A model generated the notes under the pieces. That model saw nothing but the letters and a program-made list of their open reading frames with translations, was not told where the DNA came from and did no database searches. This document shows, in pieces, positions 8,968 through 17,772 of a stretch of 64,000 bases of DNA. This DNA is from Engelhardtia mirabilis. Lineage in GTDB: Bacteria > Planctomycetota > UBA1135 > GCA-002686595. Position 1 is the stretch's first letter. Each line of letters opens with the position of its first letter. The stretch covers positions 6,076,001-6,140,000 of the forward strand of contig NZ_CP036287.1 of assembly GCF_007748095.1 (NCBI RefSeq), in the 5' to 3' direction. The translations under genes and the position numbers were made by a program.

Positions 8968-11900
8968 CGGTCCTCCTCCGGGCGCCACATCAACCGCAGA
9001 CCCGTTTCGCCGGTACTGCGGTGCGGCTTGTGCCCGTAGCCGCCCAGCACGCCGTTGATCGCCGCCGGCGCCTGGCCCCAGGCTCCGCCCGCGGCGTGGC
9101 GATAGCCATTGGCCGCGTCGAACCAGTCGTCGATGAACTCGGCCGCATTGCCGCACAGGTCGTAGACGCCGGTCGGCGACTCGTCGACGGGGTAGCTCAT
9201 GACCGGCTCCACTCCGGCGCGCGGACGCGAGAAGCAGGTGTTCGCGAAGCGTGGATCGAAGCGCGAGCCCCAGGAATACAGGCGCGACTCGAAGGCCACC
9301 GCGACCTCGGCTCGCCGTCCCTGGTCGCCCAGGAAGTAGGTGCCACCGTCCCCGTGCTCGGTGCGCCAGGCCGCATAGGCCGTCGCGTCGTCGTAGCTGA
9401 TCCCGATCACCGGCATGTCGCCGGTCCAATCGGGCGGCAGCTCGACCGTGCCTGCGCCCTCGTCACGCTCCCAGAAGATCGTGCCCGTACCGCCGGAGCG
9501 CGGGATGCGGATCACATCGCCCTCGGCCAGGGCCGCGTCGATCTGGGCGCGCACGGGCACGTCTTCGAGGAAGGGCAGGTACTGCTCGGCCGTGGTCTCG
9601 TGCTCGGCTGGCCAGCTCTCGCGCAGCACGCTGCCGCGGTAGGCGGTGTGGACGAAGCCGGGCGGCGCGAACTCCAAGGGGCGGGGCTCGAGCTCGATCT
9701 CGATGCGCGGCTCGGTGTCGCCCTGTCCCACGGCCGCACGCAGGGGCCGGCAGCCCGGGGCGGTGACTACCACCACGTACAGCCCGCGCCGCAGTCCGGG
9801 CACCTCGACACCGAGCTCGAGCTCGCAGGCCCGGGAGGCGAACTGGGGGTTGGCCGTCGTGCGCCAGGGCAGGCCGGGAGGTACGTCGACCGACTCCCGC
9901 TGACCCTCGCGCCAGCGCAGGGCGCGCCCGCCGCGAAGGGTCAACCAGGTGTCGGGCTCGAGCAGCTCGACTTTGGACAGGTCAGCGACCTCCAGCTCGA
10001 GGGTCTGACCCCCGCGCCTGATGCCGACGGTCGCGGATCCCGATGCGGCGTCGACCGCCAGCTCCGCGTCGAGGCCGTCCCACACCGCCCGACGGTCGAC
10101 GGAAACGATCCGATCGCCGACGCGAAGCTGCGTGTCCTCCGTCGATCCCGCGACGAAGGCGCCACCGTCGATCGGCTCGCCGTCGACCTCGAGCAACAGG
10201 TCGGTCGCCTCGAAGTTCCAGGGCTGATCGTCGAAGGCGCTCGACAGTCGCAGGGCCCGACAGCCCAGGGGCAGGTCGGGCTGGTCGAGGTCCAGGCCGG
10301 TGGGCCCCACCGGCACGCAGACCTGGCGCCGCTCACCGTCGGGGCGGATCTCGTCCAGTTCCTCCAGGCGGAACAGCCAGGCGCGCGCACCGGGCACCGG
10401 TGAGCTGACCACGAGCGTCGCCGTGGGGAAGGGCAGCTCGTCCAGCCGTCCGTCGGCCGTAGCCCGGCGCAGTTCCTGCTCGAACAGGCGCTGCCCCACG
10501 CTGTCGCCCGTCGCCACCGCGTCCTGCCACTTCTCGAGCAGCAGCGATTGCAGCACCTCGCCAGCTTCCTCCTCCAGGCCGGGGTCCAAGCGCTGGGCGC
10601 GAGCGAGGAGCTCGCCCACCAGGAACGCCACGCCCTCGCGGCGCCGACGCGCCTCCTCAACCTGGTCGACGATGGCAGCAAAGGAACTGCGCTCCTCGTC
10701 GGTCACGAAGCGGTACTCGCGCGCCTGGGCCAGGGCGCGCAGCTCGAAGTCGAGTGAGCGCATGGCCTCGCGATCGTCGGCGTACTCGATCACCGCGAGA
10801 CGCGCCTCCTCGAGCGCCGCGCGGGCATCGGCCTCGCGCTCGACCCGGTTGAAGTGCTTCTGCAGCGCGACCATGGCCAGCAGAGCGAGGATCGCCACGG
10901 TCGCGATGCCCAGTCCGGCGGCCGCCGCGGGCTCGCGCCGGGCCCACTTGGCCGCGCGCTCCAGCGGCGCCGGCGGCCGCGCACGGATCGGCCGCAGGGC
11001 CAACACCGCCTCGAAGTCCGCCGCCATGTCGTAGGCCGAGCGATAGCGCCGCTCTGGATCCTTCGACATGGCGTGGTGCACGATCGTGGCCAGGTCCTTG
11101 GGGATCCCGGGTCGAATCGAACCCAGGGGCGTGGGTTCCTCGCGCAGGATCGCTTGCAACAGCGCCTCGATGCCCTGCGCCTCGAAGGCGGGTCGGCCTG
11201 AGAGGGCGTGGTAGAGCGTCGCACCGAGGGAATAGACGTCGGTCTCGGGCCCCAACTCGCGATTGCCGCGCACCTGCTCCGGCGAGGCGTAGCCCAGGGA
11301 ACCCGCGAAGCCGCCGGACCGCTCCTGGGTGCCGACGTCCCGCGAGCGCGAGAGGCCGAAGTCGACCAGGACCGCGTAGCCCTCCTCGTGGATGCGGACG
11401 TTGGAGGGCTTGACGTCGCGGTGCAGCAGGTCGGCGTTGTGCACGCGCGCGAGCGCACCGGCGAGCTCGAGGCCCCACTGGGCCACCTGCACCGGCGGCA
11501 GCGGGCCGCGCTCGGCCATCAACTCGGCCAGGGACTGGCCGGGCACGAGTTCCATGGCCAGGTAGCGCGCGCCCGCGTCGGTGCCGAAGCCGAACAGTCG
11601 CACGACGCCGGGATGTTGGATGCGCGCGAGGGCCTTGGCCTCGCGTTCGAAGCGCTGCTCCGCGCCCAGGGTTCCGGCGAGCTCCTCGCGGATCACCTTG
11701 AGCGCGACCAGTCGGCCGAGCGAGGTCTGCTCGGCCAGGTAGACCACGCCCATGGCGCCGCTGCCCAGGGCCTCGAGCAGGCGGAACTCCCCCAAGCGGT
11801 CGAAGGGCAGGCCAGCGCTCGCCTCGCGACGCGGACGCGCGCCGACGAGTTGCTGGATCTGACGCAGGCGAGCGACGAGGTCGTCCACGCCCGGACCGTC

Positions 11901-12050
11901 GCCGACCCCGGCCCGCGCGAGGAAGTCCCGCGGCTCGCGCATCTCCCCCGCCAGCGCAGCCTCGAGGTAGAGGTCGTAGAGCTCCTCCGCCCGGGTGTCG
12001 GCGAGGCCGTCCTGGGGCGCGGGGTCGGGAACGGGGGGGTCGGCCGCCAT
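8964..12050 (-). CDS. Membrane Ser/Thr protein kinase with PDZ and FGE-sulfatase-like domains
   Basis: The protein has 1028 residues. A Hanks-type kinase domain occupies about 88-350: glycine loop LGSGAMGVVYLAEQ, VALKVI lysine, catalytic HRDVKPSN, DFGLSRS and a SPEQ activation segment. One membrane span lies at about 378-397 (AAGLGIATVAILALLAMVAL), followed by a charged, coiled-coil-like region. A PDZ-like segment (about 640-720, GDRIVSVDRRAVWDG) follows, then a C-terminal FGE-sulfatase/C-type-lectin-fold domain (about 830-1022, VIGISYDDATAYAAW...GVYDLCGNAAEF). The kinase is therefore cytoplasmic and the PDZ/FGE part probably periplasmic, a receptor-like layout. The gene overlaps the ECF sigma gene by four bases. 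Its FGE tail lacks the template-matched GGSFAN region of the two DGR targets, so it is not a diversification target. The domain calls are strong; the ligand is unknown. Confidence 0.92.
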   Translation of the reverse strand: MAADPPVPDPAPQDGLADTRAEELYDLYLEAALAGEMREPRDFLARAGVGDGPGVDDLVARLRQIQQLVGARPRREASAGLPFDRLGEFRLLEALGSGAMGVVYLAEQTSLGRLVALKVIREELAGTLGAEQRFEREAKALARIQHPGVVRLFGFGTDAGARYLAMELVPGQSLAELMAERGPLPPVQVAQWGLELAGALARVHNADLLHRDVKPSNVRIHEEGYAVLVDFGLSRSRDVGTQERSGGFAGSLGYASPEQVRGNRELGPETDVYSLGATLYHALSGRPAFEAQGIEALLQAILREEPTPLGSIRPGIPKDLATIVHHAMSKDPERRYRSAYDMAADFEAVLALRPIRARPPAPLERAAKWARREPAAAAGLGIATVAILALLAMVALQKHFNRVEREADARAALEEARLAVIEYADDREAMRSLDFELRALAQAREYRFVTDEERSSFAAIVDQVEEARRRREGVAFLVGELLARAQRLDPGLEEEAGEVLQSLLLEKWQDAVATGDSVGQRLFEQELRRATADGRLDELPFPTATLVVSSPVPGARAWLFRLEELDEIRPDGERRQVCVPVGPTGLDLDQPDLPLGCRALRLSSAFDDQPWNFEATDLLLEVDGEPIDGGAFVAGSTEDTQLRVGDRIVSVDRRAVWDGLDAELAVDAASGSATVGIRRGGQTLELEVADLSKVELLEPDTWLTLRGGRALRWREGQRESVDVPPGLPWRTTANPQFASRACELELGVEVPGLRRGLYVVVVTAPGCRPLRAAVGQGDTEPRIEIELEPRPLEFAPPGFVHTAYRGSVLRESWPAEHETTAEQYLPFLEDVPVRAQIDAALAEGDVIRIPRSGGTGTIFWERDEGAGTVELPPDWTGDMPVIGISYDDATAYAAWRTEHGDGGTYFLGDQGRRAEVAVAFESRLYSWGSRFDPRFANTCFSRPRAGVEPVMSYPVDESPTGVYDLCGNAAEFIDDWFDAANGYRHAAGGAWGQAPAAINGVLGGYGHKPHRSTGETGLRLMWRPEEDR

Positions 12051-12095
12051 GGCTCAAGACTACGAGAGCCGGGCGGGGGGAGCGATGGGACGTAT

Positions 12096-12176
12096 GCTGC
12101 CGTGGGGCGTACGGCGCCGGTGGGACAAATGATCCCGGCACCGTACGCCCCACGGCACCGTACGCCCCACGGCAGC
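12096..12176. repeat. Long imperfect inverted repeat with internal 17-bp duplication
   Basis: Arms 12096-12114 and 12158-12176 (19 bp) are exact complements. An alternative fold pairs 12100-12114 with 12141-12155, because 12141-12157 and 12158-12174 are a direct repeat of CCGTACGCCCCACGGCA. The apex contains GGTGGGACAAATGATCCCGG, close to the core of the 50507-50651 hairpin. It starts 40 bases after the stop of the 12216-13877 gene (minus strand) and upstream of the kinase gene, so it probably terminates the former. Confidence 0.8.
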
Positions 12177-12215
12177 GCCGCCCAATGGGGCCCGAACCTG
12201 AGGGCGCGTCCCGAC

Positions 12216-13877
12216 TCAGTTGCCCAGGCGGACGGCGATCGGATTGCTGGCCGCCACGAGCACCGGCACCGGACCGTCGAGCGCGACGCGGGCGTAGGCG
12301 TGGTACAGCGACACTCCAACCAGCGCGGTGGGAAGGCCGGCGGGCACCGCGATGAACGCCTGGGATTGGCCCGCTCCGTTGAACGTCGCCACGGTTCCGC
12401 TGAAGGTCGGCGAGCCCGCCTGGACCGCGGTCAGGACGGTGTACGCATCGAGCGTCAGCGGCAGCGCGACCCCGTCGATGCTGATCGTCGAGAGCGAACT
12501 CGTGGCACTACCGAGCACCATCACAAGGTCCCCCGCGTTGGCCGGTTCGGAGTAGCTCCGGAGACTGACGGTCGCTCCCTGGCCGACAGGTACGTTGACC
12601 GGCGAGGCGTAGAGGCAATCCGTCCTCGTCCGATCGAAGATCACGGCCGAGCCATAGCGGTAGAGCGGATCGCTGTCTTCGGGTGCACCGACCACGATCA
12701 ACTCGTCGGTGATCGCCACGTCGAACCCGAAGCTCTTGTCGTCGCTACCACCCTCAGGAGCGAAGATCTGCTTCGTCTCCGTCCAAATGGCCCCATTGCG
12801 CTCCCAGAAGGCGACACCGGCCGCATCACCCTGGCAGCACTGCTCCAGGTAGCCCACGACCAGTGCGTCGTCAGTCATTGCCACCGAGCTGCCGAAGGCG
12901 ACCGTTGACGCGAGCGTTGCAGCAGCCGGCGCGATCGACTGCGCCAGCGACCAGGACGCCGCGGTGCGCGCATACAAGAACACGGTCCCCTCCTGCGCCC
13001 CGAACGTGTCGTCGCGCGGGCTTCCGGCGGCCAGGTAGGAGGGCGCCAGGTCGATCGCGGTACCGAATTGACCGTCTGTCTCGGGAACCGGCGCGACGAT
13101 TCGTTGCTGCTCGATCCAAACACCCCCGACCTTGCCGAATTGGACCACCGAGCCGGCGGATCCCTTGCCATTGGCGGTGTCGAACGGTGCGCCAGCCACG
13201 ATGACCACCCCGTCGGTCGCGACGGAGGTCCCGGCTTCGGCCTGGGACTGGACACTGGTTGGATAGATCGCTGCCTCGAAGGTCGCGAAGCCAAAACCCA
13301 GGTCCCGCCACACGTAGACGGCGCCCTGGCGGATGCCCAGGGTGCCGTTCGAGGGTGCACCGACCACCAACAGGCCCCCTTCGACGTCGACCGCGTAGCC
13401 GAACTCCTCCTTGTAGGTGGGGTTCGGAGGCGAGAGCGTCTGTGCGTGCGACCACGTCGAATCGTTCCGACGGAACACATGCGCGGCCCCCGACAGGGGG
13501 CCGGTCGCAGACTGCCGCACGGCGCCGACCAAGAGCACATCGCCGTCGACGGCCAGGGAGTAGCCGAACAGGTCGCTGTCTACCGGAGTGGGCTGGGTCA
13601 GGATCTGAGTGCGCTTCCAAGGGCTTTCAGGCCCCTCGCGGTTGTAGACGAAGACCGCCCCCGAGTCCGAGCTGGCGAAGTTGGTGTACGGATCGGAGAC
13701 GAACAACCAGTCACCGTGGGTGGCGACGGCCCACCCGAGGCGCTCGGTCTGAGTCGAGTCCTGGGCCGAGACCTTCGCCACGGGGCACTGGGCGGAGGCG
13801 AGACTGCCGAGGACGAAGGTCAGGGCAACGGCGGCGGCCGAGCGTCGCGCGGCGAATCGTTGGTGAAGCATCTGCAT
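12216..13877 (-). CDS. Secreted FG-GAP/beta-propeller-like protein
   Basis: The protein has 553 residues from the ATG at 13875-13877; an alternative ATG lies six bases downstream and a longer frame starts at 13973. The choice places the signal peptide (RRSAAAVALTFVLGSLASAQ) at the N-terminus. The body has repeated units of the type FGYSLAVDGDVLLVGA, FGTAIDLAPSYLAAG and FGFDVAITDELIVVGAPED with about 50-60 residue spacing, the FG-GAP-like blade pattern of an extracellular beta-propeller. The last 125 residues are the C-terminal sandwich module shared with other secreted proteins here (GDLVMVLGSATS... through SNPIAVRLGN). It is probably exported. No enzymatic function was recognised. A hairpin follows the stop codon. 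Confidence 0.82.
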   Translation of the reverse strand: MQMLHQRFAARRSAAAVALTFVLGSLASAQCPVAKVSAQDSTQTERLGWAVATHGDWLFVSDPYTNFASSDSGAVFVYNREGPESPWKRTQILTQPTPVDSDLFGYSLAVDGDVLLVGAVRQSATGPLSGAAHVFRRNDSTWSHAQTLSPPNPTYKEEFGYAVDVEGGLLVVGAPSNGTLGIRQGAVYVWRDLGFGFATFEAAIYPTSVQSQAEAGTSVATDGVVIVAGAPFDTANGKGSAGSVVQFGKVGGVWIEQQRIVAPVPETDGQFGTAIDLAPSYLAAGSPRDDTFGAQEGTVFLYARTAASWSLAQSIAPAAATLASTVAFGSSVAMTDDALVVGYLEQCCQGDAAGVAFWERNGAIWTETKQIFAPEGGSDDKSFGFDVAITDELIVVGAPEDSDPLYRYGSAVIFDRTRTDCLYASPVNVPVGQGATVSLRSYSEPANAGDLVMVLGSATSSLSTISIDGVALPLTLDAYTVLTAVQAGSPTFSGTVATFNGAGQSQAFIAVPAGLPTALVGVSLYHAYARVALDGPVPVLVAASNPIAVRLGN

Positions 13878-14084
13878 TGGAGGTAGGCGGACGAGATTGC
13901 GGTTGATGACCGCGGGCTCAGGGCGGGATTCGAATAGAGCGCGCAGCCGCGCTCTAGCGGCACTTGCAGTCAATGGCCGGCAACGGACCGCCCGCGCGCC
14001 AAGGAATCGAACTGGCTGCGGTCCACATCAAGCGGCGCACGAGCCGCACCCGGCAGCGGGAACTCATGCAGCGCGGCAGGTCAC

Positions 14085-14378
14085 CTAGGCCGCAACCTCG
14101 CCGCTCCCCACCAGGGAGGACACCAGGGACCAGACGAACTGGCGCACGGCTGCATTGAGCAGGAAGGTCACGACCACGACGGCGACGAACACCAATCGGA
14201 TCACCACCGCTTCGACCAGGGCACCGACCACGTAGCCGATGATCGCGAGCACGGCCATCGTGACCATGATTGCCGTTCCCGTCTCGCCTTGGTCGGTGGC
14301 GGCGGCGCAGCCACCCATTCCACCGACCAGTGCGAAGAGGGTCCCGAGGGCGCTGCCCTCTTTCTGCTTGTCTGCCAT
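14085..14378 (-). CDS. Small membrane protein, unknown function
   Basis: The protein has 97 residues, starting at the ATG at 14376-14378 with a GGAG Shine-Dalgarno about ten bases upstream. The longer in-frame extension upstream is arginine rich and unlikely to be translated. Two to three hydrophobic segments (ALGTLFALVGGMGGCAA, IMVTMAVLAIIGYVVGALV, VIRLVFVAVVVVTFLLNAAV) make it an inner-membrane protein. No family was recognised. It is isolated between a secreted protein and the methylase gene. The flanking stretches 13878-14084 and 14379-14585 hold no feature I could support. Confidence 0.6.
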   Translation of the reverse strand: MADKQKEGSALGTLFALVGGMGGCAAATDQGETGTAIMVTMAVLAIIGYVVGALVEAVVIRLVFVAVVVVTFLLNAAVRQFVWSLVSSLVGSGEVAA

Positions 14379-14585
14379 CGCACGCTCCACTCCCGTCCTT
14401 CGATCGGATGAGCGCCCCGGACCGGAGTCGAGGTTGGACGGCCCGGCCCTCCTTCCAGTCGTCGTGCGCGACGTCGCGCACCGGTGCTCGCCGTCCCTTG
14501 CGAAGCGATCGCTCGACCGGACCACGCGCTGGGAATTGTCTTCGCACGGGCCCGCCCCAAGGCGTTGCCTGCGAGTCCGCTTCGA

Positions 14586-17435
14586 TCAGCAGGATCCGGG
14601 CTGGCGATCAGCGAGCACCAGGCCGGTCAGACGCTCGGACGGCTCGAGCTCTCGATCCACGCGCCAGAAGCCCTTCGGGGCGAGCTGGCGCACGAAGCGG
14701 CGGCGGGCGAGGTCCGGCGCCGCGTGCGCGCAGTCGCGCAGGATCCAGGCCAGGTCCCCGTCGTCGAGGCCGAACAGCTCCGCCACCGCGCGGTCGAGCC
14801 GCGCGCGCAGTCGGCGCCGTGCGGCGTCGGTCACTACCGGCTCCGCCTCGGCCCGAGCGACCCAATCGGGCGCGAGGGGACGCGCGGCCTGCGCCACCGC
14901 CCCCACCAAGCCCAGGCGCGCGGCGATCGTCGCCAGCTCGCCCGCGCGCGGCTCGATCTCGGACCAGGGCGGCAGCGAAACCTCTTCGAGCACGAAGCGC
15001 GAGAGGTTCACGCCGCCCAGACGCAGCCGCACCTGCCAATCCAGGACGAAGCTGTTGAACAGCGCGGCCAGGCACAGCACACGTCGGGGGTCGGGCTCGC
15101 GCGGCGCGAAGAGGAACAGCGAGTCGCCGGTGACCCATCCGCCGGTGACCGCGGCGATCAGGGTGCGCGCGTTGGTCGCGGGGGCGATGCGACGGTAGGC
15201 CAGCTTGAGTCCCGGCGCCTCCGCCCCGCGCGCGCGCAACTCGGACTCGAACACGAAGTGTTGCGGGACGGGCGGCGCGAGCAAGTTCGCGTGGCGCTCG
15301 AAGCGCGCGCGCTGGCCGGATCCACTGACGTAGCCCGCCGCGTTGGCGGCGTGCTGGCCGATCATCGCGCCTTGCAGCACCGGCAGGGCGCGCTCGCCGT
15401 CGGGCGCGGTCCAGGTGCCGTCCGCTCGCTGCACCATGCCCCGCGAGCGCAGATCTTGCGCCGAGCGGAACAGGCGCGCGTCCGCCGACATGTGGAGCTC
15501 GGTCGAGAAGACCAGGTCCCACCCCTGCGCGTCGGCCAGGGGCTGGCCCGTGGCCGCCAACTTCTCGAGCAGCTCCAGATCCCGCCGCGGACCCAGCTCC
15601 AAGAAGGCTGATGCGTGCGGGCTCGTGCGCTCGATCAACTCACGCGGATAGCGCTCCGCCGCCGAGGCCGCGCCCGACCAATCGTCGAGCGAGGCCTGGG
15701 CGAATGCGGCGCGCACCGCCCGGGTGCTTCCGCCCCGCGTGGCGATGGCGACGCAGAACTTGTAGCTCTTGTGGATCGGGAAGATCCCGTCGCGGTTGTC
15801 GAAGGCGTACAGCCACTCCCAACGGCAACGATCCAGGAGCAGCCGTCGCAGTGAGCGCGTGCCGCGATCGCAGTACAGCGCCCCGGGCACCACCATCCCC
15901 AAGCGTCCACCCTCGCGCAGCAGGGTGTAGCCCAACTCGAGGAACAGCTTGTAGCCGTTCAGGTCGCCGGTCCCGCGGTGCTGGAAGGGCCGCGCGGCGC
16001 GCTCGGCGGACTGGGAGCGCCCCGCCGCGCGACACCAGTGGGCGTAGGCCGCATCGCGGGCGCGCAGCTCGATCCAACGCGCCTCGAGCTGGGGATCCGC
16101 CGCGAAGAGCTCGCTCCGCCGCCCCCGTGCCTCGCGCGCGCCGAGCTCCAGGTAGTCCTCGTCGACCGCGCCGAAGAACTCCCGCGCGATGCCCTTGACC
16201 GTCTCCCAGGGCGGATTGCCGAGCACCGCGTCAAAGCCCCCTCGGGCGTGGACGTCGGGGAAGGCCAGGTCCCAGTGCAGCACGCGCAGGTCGGCGCAGA
16301 CCTCGCGCGCCAGTGCGCGCGCGGCCGCGGGCGCAGTCGTGAAGTCCTCGGCCCGCGGCGCCAGCTCGAGCCGCTCCGCCGGCCAGAACCACAGGGCCAC
16401 CCACAGGTCGCGCAGGTCGGGATCTTTGATCGGCACGACGCCACTCGGCCCGGGCCTCGGCGTCTGCGCCAAGCGCTCGGCAAGGGCCGCCGCGAAACGC
16501 CCGGGCAGGTGCGCGAGCCCCGTCGGATGGTCCTCGTCCCCGCCGCGCCGCTCGAAGGCCCGCCGCGGATAGCCGCCGTCGGAGGGGAAGGAGCCGACCA
16601 GCGCGTCGCCGCAAACCAGGCGCGCCTCGATCGCGGCGGCGGAGGGGATGCGCGCGCTCCCGTCGGCCGGGGGTCCATGGCCTGCTGCAGCGGTGCTGCC
16701 CTGCGTGCCTCCGGCCGCCGAAGACACATGGTTCGCGGAACCGAGCACGGCCTCTTCTCCAACGCCATCGAGAGACCCGACGTCGACATCACTCTGCGCG
16801 CCGACACCGGCGGCCGCCGCCAGGGCCACGCGGGCGGCAGCGACGGCGCCGCGATCACGGTCGACGCCGTACAGGGCGCGCGTCGCCAGGCGAGCGAGCT
16901 GTGGACGACGCACTTGGCGGTCCGTCGCCAGCGCTTCGCCGGCGAGGGTCTCGTCGCGGTGCCGCTCGACGCTCGCCTCGAGGGCGTCGGTCAGCACCTC
17001 GAGCGCCGCCACCAGGAATGCACCGCTGCCGCAGGACGGGTCGCAAACACGCAGCTCGAGCAGTTCAGCGGCAGGCCGCGGCGCTCCCTCACCGTCCGAC
17101 AACAACGGCGCCAGGGTCCGCCGCGCCGTCGCCAACGCCAAGGCCGCCGGCGTGTAGAAGCTGCCGCTGCGCTTGCGCCCCGCACCGTGCTCGCGCACGA
17201 CCGGGCCGTCGGCATCGCGCACCAAGCGCCAGGAGGACCACACCTCCGCCCTCCGCACGACCCGCTCGGCGTCCGCGCCGCCGAAGGCCAGACCCTCGGC
17301 GCGCCGCTCGCGAAGGCCCTCGGCGTCGACGCTCCCCCCGCGCGCGTGCCGGATCCAGTGCTCACGCTCCGCCTCCGCCCAGGCCTCGTCCTGGACGTCC
17401 CAACCGGCGGGGCGTTCGGGCGAGGTCTCACTCAC
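14586..17435 (-). CDS. Eco57I/type IIG-like N6-adenine DNA methyltransferase (solitary)
   Basis: The protein has 949 residues. The class I methyltransferase core has the AdoMet-binding motif CDPSCGSGAFLVAALE (about residue 130) and the catalytic NPPW motif (FDAVLGNPPWETVKG, about 400) typical of N6-adenine methylases. Following segments such as NGYKLFLELGYTLLREGGRLGMVVP match the Eco57I-type methylase fold seen in type IIG enzymes, PglX and DISARM methylases. The C-terminal third (about 620-880) resembles a target-recognition domain (VTGDSLFLFAPRE..., LCLAALFNSFVLDW). The N-terminus shows no convincing PD-(D/E)XK nuclease motif, and no nuclease, helicase or PglZ gene lies nearby. It could be an orphan methylase or the remnant of a restriction or phage-defence system. 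It is divergently placed next to the DGR island. Confidence 0.85.
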   Translation of the reverse strand: MSETSPERPAGWDVQDEAWAEAEREHWIRHARGGSVDAEGLRERRAEGLAFGGADAERVVRRAEVWSSWRLVRDADGPVVREHGAGRKRSGSFYTPAALALATARRTLAPLLSDGEGAPRPAAELLELRVCDPSCGSGAFLVAALEVLTDALEASVERHRDETLAGEALATDRQVRRPQLARLATRALYGVDRDRGAVAAARVALAAAAGVGAQSDVDVGSLDGVGEEAVLGSANHVSSAAGGTQGSTAAAGHGPPADGSARIPSAAAIEARLVCGDALVGSFPSDGGYPRRAFERRGGDEDHPTGLAHLPGRFAAALAERLAQTPRPGPSGVVPIKDPDLRDLWVALWFWPAERLELAPRAEDFTTAPAAARALAREVCADLRVLHWDLAFPDVHARGGFDAVLGNPPWETVKGIAREFFGAVDEDYLELGAREARGRRSELFAADPQLEARWIELRARDAAYAHWCRAAGRSQSAERAARPFQHRGTGDLNGYKLFLELGYTLLREGGRLGMVVPGALYCDRGTRSLRRLLLDRCRWEWLYAFDNRDGIFPIHKSYKFCVAIATRGGSTRAVRAAFAQASLDDWSGAASAAERYPRELIERTSPHASAFLELGPRRDLELLEKLAATGQPLADAQGWDLVFSTELHMSADARLFRSAQDLRSRGMVQRADGTWTAPDGERALPVLQGAMIGQHAANAAGYVSGSGQRARFERHANLLAPPVPQHFVFESELRARGAEAPGLKLAYRRIAPATNARTLIAAVTGGWVTGDSLFLFAPREPDPRRVLCLAALFNSFVLDWQVRLRLGGVNLSRFVLEEVSLPPWSEIEPRAGELATIAARLGLVGAVAQAARPLAPDWVARAEAEPVVTDAARRRLRARLDRAVAELFGLDDGDLAWILRDCAHAAPDLARRRFVRQLAPKGFWRVDRELEPSERLTGLVLADRQPGSC

Positions 17436-17772
17436 CAGGCGACCGCTCCGAGTCCGAGCAAGACCACTGTCGCCAGCCCGCCGCGACTCCGGGCCCCTCG
17501 CCTTGATCTCGTGTTCCTGCAGAAGTGCGGTCCATGCTCATTACGACCCTGGCCTCGGTGTTCTCGACTGGACCTCGAACTCGCTGGCGTACCGACCCCG
17601 CGCCTCCGATCCAGACCCCTAACCTACTGCAACCTGAGGACTTGCGCCCCTACCTCAGATGTTCTGCGGATCTGACGTCCAAGCTGACCCCGATTTCACC
17701 CGTCGTTCTCGAGAGCCGGTCGAGGACCGGCTGACCTTGACAACCCTGACGCCCCAACCTGGAGTGCCCGCG
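17436..17772. other. Divergent intergenic region between methylase and DGR island
   Basis: This 337-base stretch separates the methylase gene (minus) from the island's sigma gene (plus) and should hold both promoters. I see no gene. A TTGACA hexamer lies at 17737-17742 but has no recognisable -10 partner, so I do not call a promoter. The DNA is somewhat less GC-rich than its surroundings. Confidence 0.4.

Noticed and set aside
8964..9900. FGE domain of the kinase-PDZ-FGE protein as a third DGR target
   Set aside because: Its C-terminus (GYRHAAGGAWGQ...) shows no stretch matching the constant template positions, in particular no TCGGCTTTCGCGCCGCC segment.
17737..17742. TTGACA as a sigma-70 -35 box upstream of the island's sigma gene
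   Set aside because: No matching -10 element at suitable spacing, and it lies too close to the start codon.
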